DNA of 64,000 nucleotides, from the NCBI RefSeq assembly GCF_023856365.1, contig NW_026042799.1, positions 32,275 to 96,274 of the forward strand, read 5' to 3'. This document shows positions 42,746 through 57,353 of this stretch, one piece after another. Source of the DNA: Brienomyrus brachyistius. Taxonomy: Eukaryota > Chordata > Actinopteri > Osteoglossiformes > Mormyridae. The first letter of the stretch is position 1. Every line of letters begins with the position of its first letter. The position numbers were made by a program, and so were the translations under genes. The notes below the pieces were generated by a model. The model did not search any database. It saw only the letters and a list, made by a program, of their open reading frames with translations, and was not told the origin of the DNA.

Positions 42746-45700
42746 CATATTAGCATATTAGCATAGTATATTAGCATATTAGCATATTAGCATAGCATAT
42801 TAGCATATTAGCACATTAGCATATTAGCATATTAGCATATTAGCATAGCATATTAGCATATTAGCATATTAGCATATTAGCATATTAGCATAGCGTGTTA
42901 GCATATTAGCATATTAGCATATTAGCATATTAGCATATTAGCATATTAGCATAGCGTGTTAGCATATTAGCATATTAGCATATTAGCATAGCATATTAGC
43001 ATATTAGCATATTAGCATATTAGCATAGCATATTAGCATATTAGCATATTAGCATATTAGCATATTAGCATAGCATATTGGCATATTAGCATATTAGCAT
43101 ATTAGCATATTAGCATATTAGCATAGCATATTAGCATATTAGCATATTAGCATATTAACATATTAGCATATTAGCATAGCATATTAGCATATTAGCATAT
43201 TAGCATATTAGCATATTAGCATATTAGCATAGCATATTAGCATATTAGCATATTAGCATATTAGCATATTAGCATATTAGCATAGCATATTAGCATATTA
43301 GCATATTAGCATATTAGCATAGCATATTAGCATATTAGCATATCAGCATATTAGCATATTAGCATATTAGCATAGCATATTAGCATATTAGCATAGCGTG
43401 TTAGCATATTAGCATATTAGCATATTAGCATAGCATATTAGTATATTAACATATTAGCATATTAACATATTAGCATATTAGCATATTAGCATAGCATATT
43501 AGCATATTAGCATATTAGCATATTAGCATATTAGTATATTAGCATAGCATATCAGCATAGCATATTAGCATAGCATATTAGCATATTAGCATATTAGCAT
43601 ATTAGCATATTAGCATATTAGCATATTAGCATATTAGCATAGCATATTAGCATATTAGCATATTAGCATATTAGCATAGCGTGTTAGCATATTAGCATAT
43701 TAGCATATTAGCATATTAGCATATAAGCATATTAGCATATTAGCATATTAGCATATTAGCATAGCGTGTTAGCATATTAGCAAATTAGCATATTAGCATA
43801 TTAGCATAGCATATTAGCATATTAGCATATTAGCATATTAGCATATTAGCATATTAGCATATTAGCATATTAGCATAGCATATTAGCATATTAGCATATA
43901 AACATATTAGCATAACGTGTTAGCATATTAGCATATTAGCATATTAGCATATTAGCATATTAGCATATTAGCATATTAGCATATTAGCATAGCATATTAG
44001 CATATTAGCATATTAGCATATTAGCATATTAGCATATTAGCATAGCATATTAGCATATTAGCATAGCGTGTTAGCATATTAACATGTTAGCATATTAGCA
44101 TATTAGCATATTAGCATATTAGCATATTAGCATATTAGCATATTAGCATATTAGCATAGCATATTAGCTTATTAGCATATTAGCATATTAGCATAGCATA
44201 TTAGCATATTAGCATATTAACATATTAGCATATTAGCATAGCATATTAGCATATTAGCATATTAGTATATTAGCATAGCATATTAGCATATTAGCATATT
44301 AGCATATTAGCATATTAGCATAGCATATTAGCATATTAGCATATTAGCATATTAGCATAGCGTGTTAGCATATTAGCATATTAGCATATTAGCATATTAG
44401 CATATTAGCATATAAGCATATTAGCATATTAGCATATTAGCATATTAGCATAGCGTGTTAGCATATTAGCATATTAGCATAGCATATTAGCATATTAGCA
44501 TATTAGCATATTAGCATATTAGCATAGCATATTAGCATATTAGCATATAAGCATATTAGCATATCGTGTTAGCATATTAGCATATTAGCATAGCATATTA
44601 GCATAGCATATTAGCATATTAGCATATTAGCATAGCGTGTTAGCATATTAGCATAGCGTGTTAGCATATTAGCGTATTAGCATATTAGCATATTAGCATA
44701 TTAGCATATTAGCATATTAGTATAGCATATTAGCATATTAGCATATTAGCATATTAGCATATTAGCATAGCATATTAGCATATTAGCATATTAGCATATT
44801 AGCATAGCATATTAGCATATTAGCATATTAGCATATTAGCATATTAGCATAGCATATTAGCATATTAGCATATTAGCATATTAGCATAGCATATTAGCAT
44901 ATTAGCATATTAGCATATTAGCATATTAGCATATTAGCATAGCATATTAGCATATTAGCATATTAGCATATTAGCATATTAGCATAGCATATTAGCATAT
45001 TAGCATATTAGCATAGCGTGTTAGCATAATAGCATATTAGCATATTAGCATAGCATATTAGCATATTAGCATATTAGCATATTAGCATAGCATATTAGCA
45101 TATTAGCATATTAGCATATTAGCATATTAGCATAGCATATTAGCATATTAGCATATTAGCATATTAGCATAGCATATTAGCATATTAGCATATTAGCATG
45201 TTAGCATATTAGCATAGCATATTAGCATATTAGCATATTAGCATATTAGCATATCAACATATTAGCATATTAGCATATTAGCATATTAGCATAGCATATT
45301 AGCATAGCATATTAGCATATTAGCATATTAGCATAGCATATTAGCATATTCGCATATTAGCATATTAACATATTAGCATGTTAGCATAGCATATTAGCAT
45401 ATTAGCATATTAGCATAGCATATTAGCATATTAGCATATTAGCATATTAGCATATTAGCATAGCATATTAGCATATTAGCATATTAGCATATTAGCATAG
45501 CGTGTTAGCATATTAGCATATTAGCATAGCATATTAGCATATTAGCATATTAGCATATTAGCATAGCATATTAGCATATTAGTATATTAGCATATTAGCA
45601 TATTAGCATAGCATATTAGCATATTAGCATATTAGCATAGCGTGTTAGCATATTAGCATATTAGCATATTAACATATAAGCATATTAGCATATTAGTATA

Positions 45701-47230
45701 TTAGCATATTACCATAGCGTGTTAGCATATTAGCATATTAGCATATTAGCATAGCATATTAGCATATTAGCATATTAGCATATTAGCATATTAGCATATT
45801 AGCATATTAGCATATTAGCATAGCATATTAGCATATTAGCATATTAGCATATTAGCATAGTATATTAGCATATTAGCATATAAGCATATTAGCATAGCAT
45901 ATTAGCATATTAGCATATTAGCATATTAGCATATTAGCATATTAGCATATTAGCATATTAGCATATTAGCATAGCGTGTTAGCATATTAGCATATAAGCA
46001 TATTAGCATATTAACATATTAGCATATTAGCATATTAGCATAGCATATTAGCATAGCGTGTTAGCATATTAGCGTATTAGCATATTAGCATATTAGCATA
46101 TTAGCATATTAGCATATTAGCATATTAGCATATTAGCATAGCATATTAGCATATTAGCATATTAGCATATTAGTATATTAGCATAGCATATTAGCATATT
46201 AGCACATTAGCATATTAGTATATTAGCATATTAGCATATTAGCATATTAGCATATTAGCATATTAGCATAGCATATTAGCATATTAGCATAGCATATTAG
46301 CATATTAGCATAGCATATTAGCATAGCATATTAGCATATTAGCATATTAGCATATTAGCATATTAGCATAGCATATTAGCATATTAGCATATTAGCATAT
46401 TAGCATATTAGCATATTAGCATAGCATATTAGCATATTAGCATATTAGCATATTAGCATAGCATGTTAGCATATTAACATATTAGCATATTAGCATATTA
46501 GCATAGCATATTAGTATATTAACATATTAGCATATTAGCATAGCGTGTTAGCATATTAGCATATTAGCATAGCATAGCGTGTTAGCATATTAGCATATTA
46601 GCATATTAGCATATTAGCATATTAGCATAGCATATTAGCATATTAGCATAGCATATTAGCATATTAGCATATTAGCATATTAGCATATTAGCATATTAGC
46701 ATATTAGCATATTAGCATAGCATATTAGCATAGCATATTAGCATATTAGCATATTAGCATATTAGCATAGGATATTAGCATATTAGCATATTAGTATATT
46801 AGCATATTAGCATATTAGCATAGCGTGTTAGCGTATTAACATATTAGCATTACATATTAGCATATTAACATATTAGCATATTAGCATATTAGCATAGCAT
46901 ATTAGCATATTAGCATATTAGCATATTAGCATATTGGCATAGCATATTACCATATTAGCCTATTAGCATATTAGCATATTAGCATATTAGCATATTAGCA
47001 TATTAGCATAGCGTGTTAGCATATTAGCGTATTAGCATATTAGTATATTAGCATATTAGCATATTAGCATAGCATATTAGCATATTAGCATAGCATATTA
47101 GCATATTAGCATAGCGTGTTAGCATATTAGCATATTAGCATATTAGCATATTAGCATATTAGCATATTAGCATATTAGCATATTAGCATAGCATATTAGC
47201 ATATTAGCATATTAGCATATTAGCATAGTG
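42746..47230 (+). repeat. 4.49-kb higher-order unit, copy b
   Basis: ATAGT (about 42769), GCACATTAG (about 42810), D (about 43440), C (43898), J (about 44067), TTATTAGC (about 44168), N (about 44560), Y (about 44660), M (about 45252), I with TCGC (about 45349), Q (about 45865), Y (about 46045), short D (about 46515), double pentamer (46568), T (about 46768) and A (46848) repeat copy a. Two differences stand out. P (about 45020) is present here but not in copy a. A is followed by F (46936), as in the 6.45-kb type, so the right end is recombinant between the two types. Confidence 0.78.
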
Positions 47231-48223
47231 TGTTAGCATATTAGCATATTAGCATATTAGCATATTAGCATATTAGCATAGCGTGTTAGCATATTAGCAT
47301 ATTAGCATATTAGCATATTAGCATATTAGCATAGCATATTAGCATATTAGCATATTAGCATATTAGCATATTAGCATAGCGTGTTAGCATATTAGCATAT
47401 TAGCATATTAGCATATTAGCATATTAGCATATTAGCATAGCATATTAGCATATTAGCATATTAGCATATTAGCATATTAGCATATTAGCATATTAGCATA
47501 GCATATTAGCATATTAACATATTAGCGTATTAGCATATTAGCATATTAGCATATTAGCATATTAGCATATTAGCATATTAGCATATTAGCATATTAGCAT
47601 ATTAGCATAGCGTGTTAGCATATTAGCATATTAGCATATTAGCATATTAGCATATTAGTATATTAGCATAGCGTGTTAGCATATTAGCATATTAGCATAG
47701 CATATTAGCATATTAGCACATTAGCATATTAGCATATTAGCATAGCATATTAGCATATTAGCATATTAGCATATTAGCATAGCGTGTTAGCGTATTAGCA
47801 TATTAGCATATTAGCATAGCATATTAGCATATTAGCATATTAGCATATTAGCATATTAGCATATTAGCATAGCATATTAGCATATTAGCATAGCGTGTTA
47901 GCGTATTAGCGTATTAGCATATTAGCATAGCATATTAGCATATTAGCATAGCATATTAGCATATTAGCATATTAGCATATTAGCATATTAGCATATTAGC
48001 ATATTAGCATAGCGTGTTAGCATATTAACGTATTAGCATATTAGCATATTAGCATATTAGCATATTAGCATATTAGCATATTAGCATAGTAGCATAGCAT
48101 ATTAGCATAGCATATTAGCATAGCATATTAGCACATTAGCATATTAGCATAGCGTGTTAGCATATTAGCATATTAGCATATTAGCATATTAGCAAATTAG
48201 CATATTAGCATATTAGCATATTA
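47231..48223 (+). repeat. HOR segment from K to G
   Basis: After K (47224) the array runs through a D-free stretch, a GCACATTAG (about 47716) with GTGTTAGC-GTATTAGC pairs near 47785 and 47893, then U (about 48020) and V (about 48090) to G (48224). Marker H, present between K and U in other copies (17460, 30027, 51032), was not seen here. The segment is about 1.0 kb from K to G, against about 1.1 kb in the H-containing copies. Confidence 0.6.
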
Positions 48224-51200
48224 GCAAAGCGTGTTAGCATATTAGCATATTAGCATAGCATATTAGCATATTAGCATATTAGCATATTAGCATAGCATAT
48301 TAGCATATTAGCATATTAGCATATTAGCATAGCATATTAGCATAGCATATTAGCATATTAGCATATTAGCATAGCATATTAGCATATTCGCATATTAGCA
48401 TATTAACATATTAGCATGTTAGCATAGCATATTAGCATATTAGCATATTAGCATAGCATATTAGCATATTAGCATATTAGCATATTAGCATATTAGCATA
48501 GCATATTAGCATATTAGCATATTAGCATATTAGCATAGCGTGTTAGCATATTAGCATATTAGCATAGCATATTAGCATATTAGCATATTAGCATATTAGC
48601 ATAGCATATTAGCATATTAGCATATTAGCATATTAGCATATTAGCATAGCATATTAGCATATTAGCATATTAGCATAGCGTGTTAGCATATTAGCATATT
48701 AGCATATTAGCATATTAGCATATTAACATATAAGCATATTAGCATATTAGCATATTAGCATATTAGCATAGCGTGTTAGCATATTAGCATATTAGCATAT
48801 TAGCATAGCGTATTAGCATATTAGCATATTAGCATATTAGCATATTAGCATATTAGCATAGCATATTAGCATATTAGCATATTAGCATATTAGCATAGTA
48901 TATTAGCATATTAGCATATAAGCATATTAGCATAGCGTGTTAGCATATTAGCATATTAGCATATTAGCATATTAGCATATTAGCATATTAGCATATTAGC
49001 ATATTAGCATAGCGTGTTAGCATATTAGCATATAAGCATATTAGCATATTAACATATTAGCATATTAGCATATTAGCATAGCATATTAGCATAGCGTGTT
49101 AGCATATTAGCATATTAGCGTATTAGTATATTAGCATATTAGCATATTAGCATATTAGCATATTAGCATAGCATATTAGCATATTAGCATATTAGCATAT
49201 TAGTATATTAGCATAGCATATTAGCATATTAGCACATTAGCATATTAATATATTAGCATATTAGCATATTAGCATATTAGCATATTAGCATATTAGCATA
49301 GCATATTAGCATATTAGCATAGCATATTAGCATATTAGCATAGCATATTAGCATAGCATATTAGCATATTAGCATATTAGCATATTAGCATATTAGCATA
49401 TTAGCATATTAGCATAGCATATTAGCATATTAGCATATTAGCATATTAGCATATTAGCATATTAGCATAGCATATTAGCATATTAGCATATTAGCATATT
49501 AGCATAGCATGTTAGCATATTAGCATATTAGCATATTAGCATATTAGCATAGCATATTAGTATATTAACATATTAGCATATTAGCATAGCGTGTTAGCAT
49601 ATTAGCATATTAGCATATTAGCATATTAGCATATTAGCATATTAGCATAGCATATTAGCATATTAGCATATTAGCATATTAGCATATTAGCATAGCATAT
49701 TAGCATAGCATATTAGCATATTAGCATATTAGCATATTAGCATATTAGCATAGCATATTAGCATATTAGCATATTAGCATATTAGCATATTAGCATATTA
49801 GCATATTAGCATAGCATATTAGCATATTAGCATATTAGCATATTAGCATATTAGCATAGCATGTTAGCATATTAGCATATTAGCATATTAGCATATTAGC
49901 ATAGCATATTAGTATATTAACATATTAGCATATTAGCATAGCGTGTTAGCATATTAGCATATTAGCATAGCATAGCGTGTTAGCATATTAGCATATTAGC
50001 ATATTAGCATATTAGCATAGCATATTAGCATATTAGCATAGCATATTAGCATATTAGCATATTAGCATATTAGCATATTAGCATATTAGCATAGCATATT
50101 AGCATAGCATATTAGCATATTAGCATATTAGCATATTAGCATAGGATATTAGCATATTAGCATATTAGCATATTAGCATATTAGCATATTAGCATAGCGT
50201 GTTAGCGTATTAACATATTAGCATTACATATTAGCATATTAACATATTAGCATATTAGCATATTAGCATAGCATATTAGCATATTAGCATATTAGCATAT
50301 TAGCATATTGGCATAGCATATTACCATATTAGCATATTAGCATATTAGCATATTAGCATATTAGCATATTAGCATATTAGCATAGCGTGTTAGCATATTA
50401 GCGTATTAGCATATTAGTATATTAGCATATTAGCATATTAGCATAGCATATTAGCATATTAGCATAGCATATTAGCATATTAGCATAGCGTGTTAGCATA
50501 TTAGCATATTAGCATATTAGCATATTAGCATATTAGCATATTAGCATATTAGCATATTAGCATAGCATATTAGCATATTAGCATATTAGCATATTAGCAT
50601 AGTGTGTTAGCATATTAGCATATTAGCATATTAGCATAGCATATTAGCATATTAGCATAGCGTGTTAGCATATTAGCATATTAGCATATTAGCATATTAG
50701 CATAGCATATTAGCATATTAGCATATTAGCATATTAGCATAGCGTGTTAGCATATTAGCATATTAGCATATTAGCATATTAGCATATTAGCATATTAGCA
50801 TAGCATATTAGCATATTAGCATATTAGCATATTAGCATATTAGCATATTAGCATATTAGCATAGCATATTAGCATATTAACATATTAGCATATTAGCATA
50901 TTAGCATATTAGCATATTAGCATATTAGCATATTAGCATAGCATATTAGCATATTAGCATATTAGCATATTAGCATATTAGCATATTAGCATATTAGCAT
51001 AGCATATTAGCATATTAGCATAGCATATTAGCATAATAGCTTATTAGCATATTAGCATATTAGCATAGCGTGTTAGCATATTAGCATATTAGCATATTAG
51101 CATATTAGCATATTAGCATATTAGCATATTAGCATAGCGTGTTAGCATATTAGCATATTAGCATAGCATATTAGCATATTAGCACATTAGCATATTAGCA

Positions 51201-51689
51201 TATTAGCATAGCATATTAGCATATTAGCATATTAGCATATTAGCATATTAGCATAGCGTGTTAGCGTATTAGCATATTAGCATATTAGCATAGCATATTA
51301 GCATATTAGCATATTAGCATATTAGCATATTAGCATATTAGCATAGCATATTAGCATATTAGCATAGCGTGTTAGCGTATTAGCATATTAGCATAGCATA
51401 TTAGCATATTAGCATAGCATATTAGCATATTAGCATATTAGCATATTAGCATATTAGCATATTAGCATAGCGTGTTAGCATATTAACGTATTAGCATATT
51501 AGCATATTAGCATATTAGCATATTAGCATATTAGCATATTAGCATATTAGCATAGTAGAATAGCATATTAGCATAGCATATTAGCATAGCATATTAGCAC
51601 ATTAGCATATTAGCATAGCGTGTTAGCATATTAGCATATTAGCATATTAGCATATTAGCAAATTAGCATATTAGCATATTAGCATATTA
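48224..51689 (+). repeat. G-to-G unit of 3466 bp
   Basis: The order is G (48224), I with TCGC (about 48388), Q (about 48897), a Y variant (about 49110), short D twice (49558, 49910), a double pentamer (about 49966), T (about 50142), A (50222), F (50310), K (50598), H (51032), U (about 51480) and V with the TAGAATAG variant (51551). The direct G-to-I join is unlike the 18-, 31- and 37-kb copies, where G leads to B. It is longer than the next unit by about 440 bp, of which 352 bp is a local duplication at 49.5-49.95 kb. Confidence 0.75.
49503..49950 (+). repeat. Local 352-bp duplication around the short D marker
   Basis: Three markers recur at exactly 352 bp spacing: ATAGC-ATGTTAGC (49503 and 49855), TAGTAT-ATTAAC (49558 and 49910) and ATAGC-GTGTTAGC (49585 and 49937). 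Only the second set is followed by the double pentamer and T. The matching parts of the 46.5-, 53.0- and 58.7-kb copies carry one set, so the duplication is private to this copy. Confidence 0.8.
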
Positions 51690-54600
51690 GCAAAGCGTGT
51701 TAGCATATTAGCATATTAGCATAGCATATTAGCATATTAGCATATTAGCATATTAGCATAGCATATTAGCATATTAGCATATTAGCATAGCATATTAGCA
51801 TAGCATATTAGCATATTAGCATATTAGCATAGCATATTAGCATATTCGCATATTAGCATATTAACATATTAGCATGTTAGCATAGCATATTAGCATATTA
51901 GCATATTAGCATAGCATATTAGCATATTAGCATATTAGCATATTAGCATATTAGCATAGCATATTAGCATATTAGCATATTAGCATATTAGCATAGCGTG
52001 TTAGCATATTAGCATATTAGCATAGCATATTAGCATATTAAGCATATTAGCATATTAGCATAGCATATTAGCATATTAGCATATTAGCATATTAGCATAT
52101 TAGCATAGCATATTAGCATATTAGCATATTAGCATAGCGTGTTAGCATATAGCATATTAGCATATTAGCATATTAGCATATTAACATATAAGCATATTAG
52201 CATATTAGCATATTAGCATATTAGCATAGCGTGTTAGCATATTAGCATATTAGCATATTAGCATAGCATATTAGCATATTAGCATATTAGCATATTAGCA
52301 TATTAGCATATTAGCATATTAGCATAGCATATTAGCATATTAGCATATTAGCATATTAGCATAGTATATTAGCATATTAGCATATAAGCATATTAGCATA
52401 GCGTGTTAGCATATTAGCATATTAGCATATTAGCATATTAGCATATTAGCATATTAGCATATTAGCATAGCGTGTTAGCATATTAGCATATAAGCATATT
52501 AGCATATTAACATATTAGCATATTAGCATATTAGCATAGCATATAGCATAGCGTGTTAGCATATTAGCATATTAGCGTATTAGCATATTAGCATATTAGC
52601 ATATTAGCATATTAGCATATTAGCATATTAGCATAGCATATTAGCATATTAGCATATTAGTATATTAGCATAGCATATTAGCATATTAGCACATTAGCAT
52701 ATTAGTATATTAGCATATTAGCATATTAGCATATTAGCATATTAGCATATTAGCATAGCATATTAGCATATTAGCATAGCATATTAGCATATTAGCATAG
52801 CATATTAGCATAGCATATTAGCATATTAGCATATTAGCATATTAGCATATTAGCATATTAGCATAGCATATTAGCATATTAGCATATTAGCATATTAGCA
52901 TATTAGCATATTAGCATAGCATATTAGCATATTAGCATATTAGCATATTAGCATAGCATGTTAGCATATTAGCATATTAGCATATTAGCATATTAGCATA
53001 GCATATTAGTATATTAATATATAGCATATTAGCATAGCGTGTTAGCATATTAGCATATTAGCATATTAGCATATTAGCATATTAGCATATTAGCATAGCA
53101 TATTAGCATATTAGCATATTAGCATAGCATATTAGCATAGCATATTAGCATATTAGCATATTAGCATATTAGCATAGGATATTAGCATATTAGCATATTA
53201 GCATATTAGCATATTAGCATAGCGTGTTAGCGTATTAACATATAGCATTACATATTAGCATATTAACATATTAGCATATTAGCATATTAGCATAGCATAT
53301 TAGCATATTAGCATATTAGCATATTAGCATATTGGCATAGCATATTACCATATTAGCATATTAGCATATTAGCATAGCATATTAGCATATTAGCATATTA
53401 GCGTATTAGCATATTAGTATATTAGCATATTAGCATATTAGCATATTAGCATAGCATATTAGCATATTAGCATAGCATATTAGCATATTAGCATAGCATA
53501 TTAGCATATTAGCATAGCGTGTTAGCATATTAGCATATTAGCATATTAGCATATTAGCATATTAGCATATTAGCATAGCATATTAGCATATTAGCATATT
53601 AGCATATTAGCATATTAGCATAGTGTGTTAGCATATTAGCATATTAGCATATTAGTATATTAGCATAGCGTGTTAGCATATTAGCATATTAGCATATTAG
53701 CATATTAGCATAGCATATTAGCATATTAGCATATTAGCATATTAGCATATTAGCATAGCGTGTTAGCATATTAGCATATTAGCATATTAGCATATTAGCA
53801 TATTAGCATAGCATATTAGCATATTAGCATATTAGCATATTAGCATATTAGCATATTAGCATATTAGCATAGCATATTAGCATATTAGCATATTAGCATA
53901 TTAGCATATTAGCATATTAGCATAGCATATTAACATATTAGCATATTAGCATATTAGCATATTAGCATATTAGCATATTAGCATAGCATATTAGCATATT
54001 AGCATAGCATATTAGCATAATAGCTTATTAGCATATTAGCATATTAGCATAGCGTGTTAGCATATTAGCATATTAGTATATTAGCATATTAGCATATTAG
54101 CATATTAGCATATTAGCATATTATCATATTAGCATATTAGTATATTAGCATAGCGTGTTAGCATATTAGCATATTAGCATAGCATATTGCATATTAGCAC
54201 ATTAGCATATAGCATATTAGCATAGCATATTAGCATATTAGCATAGCATATTAGCATATTAGCATATTAGCATAGCGTGGTTAGCGTATTAGCATATTAG
54301 CATATTAGCATAGCATATTAGCATATTAGCATATTAGCATATTAGCATATTAGCATATTAGCATATTAGCATAGCATATTAGCATATTAGCATAGCGTGT
54401 TAGCGTATTAGCATATTAGCATATTAGCATAGCATATTAGCATATTAGCATAGCATATTAGCATATTAGCATATAGCATATTAGCATATTAGCATAGCGT
54501 GTTAGCATATTAACGTATTAGCATATTAGCATATTAGCATATTAGCATATTAGCATATTAGCATATTAGCATAGTAGCATAGCATATTAGCATAGCATAT

Positions 54601-54712
54601 TAGCATAGCATATTAGCACATTAGCATATTAGCATAGCGTGTTGTTTAGCATATTAGCATATTAGCATATTAGCATATTAGCAAATTAGCATATTAGCAT
54701 ATTAGCATATTA
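51690..54712 (+). repeat. G-to-G unit of 3023 bp
   Basis: The order is G (51690), I with TCGC (about 51846), Q (about 52365), a Y variant (about 52560), short D with TTAATATATAG (about 53008), T (about 53174), A (53246), F (53334), K (53619), H (54016), U (about 54510) and V (about 54570, TAGCATAG form). It is the left part of a 5.66-kb segment that is repeated from 57354. The double pentamer seen before T in earlier copies was not found here. Several off-register indels occur (near 52031, 52149, 52535, 53021, 53241, 54188 and 54634). Confidence 0.75.
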
Positions 54713-57353
54713 GCAAAGCGTGTTAGCATATTAGCATATTAGCATAGCATATTAGCATAGATATTAGCATATTAGCATATTAGCATAGCATATTAGCATA
54801 TTAGCATATTAGCCATATTAGCATATTAGCATATTAGCATAGCATATTAGCATATTAGCATATTAGCATATTAGCATATCAGCATATTAGCATATTAGCA
54901 TATTAGCATATTAGCATATTAGCATATTAGCATAGCGTGTTAGCATATTAGCATATTAGCATAGCATATTAGCATATTAGCATATTAGCATATTGTAGCA
55001 TCATTAGCATATTAGCATATTAGCATATTAGCATATTAGCATATTAGCATATTAGCATAGCATATTAGCATATTAGCATATTAGCATATAGCATATTAGC
55101 ATAGCATATTAGCAGATTAGCATATTAGCATATTAACATATTAGCATATTAGCATAGCATATTAGCATATTAGCATATTAGCATATTAGCATATTAGCAT
55201 ATTAGCATAGCATATTAGCATATTAGCATATTAGCATATTAGCATATTAGCATATTAGCATAGCATATTAGCATATTAGCATATTAGCATATTAGCATAT
55301 TAGCATAGCATATTAGCATATTAGCATATCAGCATATTAGCATATTAGCATATTAGCATAGCATATTAGCATATAGCATAGCGTGTTAGCATATTAGCAT
55401 ATTAGCATATTAGCATAGCATATTAGTATATTAACATATTAGCATATTAACATATTAGCATATTAGCATATTAGCATAGCATATTAGCATATTAGCATAT
55501 TAGCATATTAGCATATTAGTATATTAGCATAGCATATTAGCATAGCATATTAGCATAGCATATTAGCATATTAGCATATTAGCATATTAGCATATTAGCA
55601 TATTAGCATAGCATATTAGCATATTAGCATATTAGTATATTAGCATAGCGTGTTAGCATATTAGCATATTAGCATATTAGCATATTAGCATATAAGCATA
55701 TTAGCATATTAGCATATTAGCATATTAGCATATTAGCATAGCGTGTTAGCATATTAGCAAATTAGCATATTAGCATATTAGCATAGCATATTAGCATATT
55801 AGCATAGCATATTAGCATATTAGCATATTAGCATATTAGCATATTAGCATATTAGCATATTAGCATAGCATATTAGCATATTAGCATATAAACATATTAG
55901 CATAACGTGTTAGCATATTAGCATATTAGCATATTAGCATATTAGCATATTAGCATATTAGCATATTAGCATAGCATATTAGCATATTAGCATATTAGCA
56001 TATTAGCATATTAGCATATTAGCATAGCATATTAGCATATTAGCATAGCGTGTTAGCATATTAACATGTTAGCATATTAGCATATTAGCATATTAGCATA
56101 TTAGCATATTAGCATATTAGCATATTAGCATAGCATATTAGCTTATTAGCATATTAGCATATTAGCATAGCATATTAGCATATTAGCATATTAACATATT
56201 AGCATATTAGCATAGCATATTAGCATATTAGCATATTAGCATATTAGTATATTAGCATAGCATATTAGCATATTAGCATATTAGCATATTAGCATATTAG
56301 CATAGCATATTAGCATATTAGCATATTAGCATATTAGCATAGCGTGTTAGCATATTAGCATATTAGCATATTAGCATATTAGCATATAAGCATATTAGCA
56401 TATTAGCATATTAGCATATTAGCATAGCGTGTTAGCATATTAGCATATTAGCATAGCATATTAGCATATTAGCATATTAGCATATTAGCATATTAGCATA
56501 GCATATTAGCATATTAGCATATAAGCATATTAGCATATCGTGTTAGCATATTAGCATATTAGCATAGCATATTAGCATAGCATATTAGCATATTAGCATA
56601 TTAGCATAGCGTGTTAGCATATTAGCATAGCGTGTTAGCATATTAGCGTATTAGCATATTAGCATATTAGCATATTAGCATATTAGTATAGCATATTAGC
56701 ATATTAGCATATTAGCATATTAGCATATTAGCATATTAGCATAGCATATTAGCATATTAGCATATAGCATATTAGCATATTAGCATATTAGCATAGCATA
56801 TTAGCATATTAGCATATTAGCATAGCATATTAGCATAGCATATTAGCATATTAGCATATTAGCATATTAGCATAGCATATTAGCATATTAGCATATTAGC
56901 ATATTAGCATATTAGCATATTAGCATAGCATATTAGCATATTAGCATATTAGCATATTAGCATATTAGCATAGCATATTAGCATATTAGCATATTAGCAT
57001 ATTAGCATAGCATATTAGCATATTAGCATAGCGTGTTAGCGTATTAGCATATTAGCATAGCATATTAGCATATTAGCATAGCATATTAGCATATTAGCAT
57101 ATTAGCATATTAGCATATTAGCATATTAGCATAGCGTGTTAGCATATTAACGTATTAGCATATTAGCATATTAGCATATTAGCATATTAGCATATTAGCA
57201 TATTAGCATATTAGCATAGTAGAATAGCATATTAGCATAGCATATTAGCATAGCATATTAGCACATTAGCATATTAGCATAGCGTGTTAGCATATTAGCA
57301 TATTAGCATATTAGCATATTAGCAAATTAGCATATTAGCATATTAGCATATTA
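54713..57353 (+). repeat. G-to-G unit of 2641 bp (D-C-J-N type)
   Basis: After G come ATATCAGC (about 54875), D (about 55426), AAATTAGC (about 55759), C (55888), J (about 56048), TTATTAGC (about 56150), N (about 56537), Y (about 56640), and then U (about 57140) and V with TAGAATAG (57215). The first part matches the 4.5-kb type (38.9-40.2 and 43.4-44.7 kb); the last part matches the end of the 48-51.7 kb unit. The change from N-Y to U-V lies between about 56.7 and 57.03 kb and is a recombinant junction. Confidence 0.72.
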
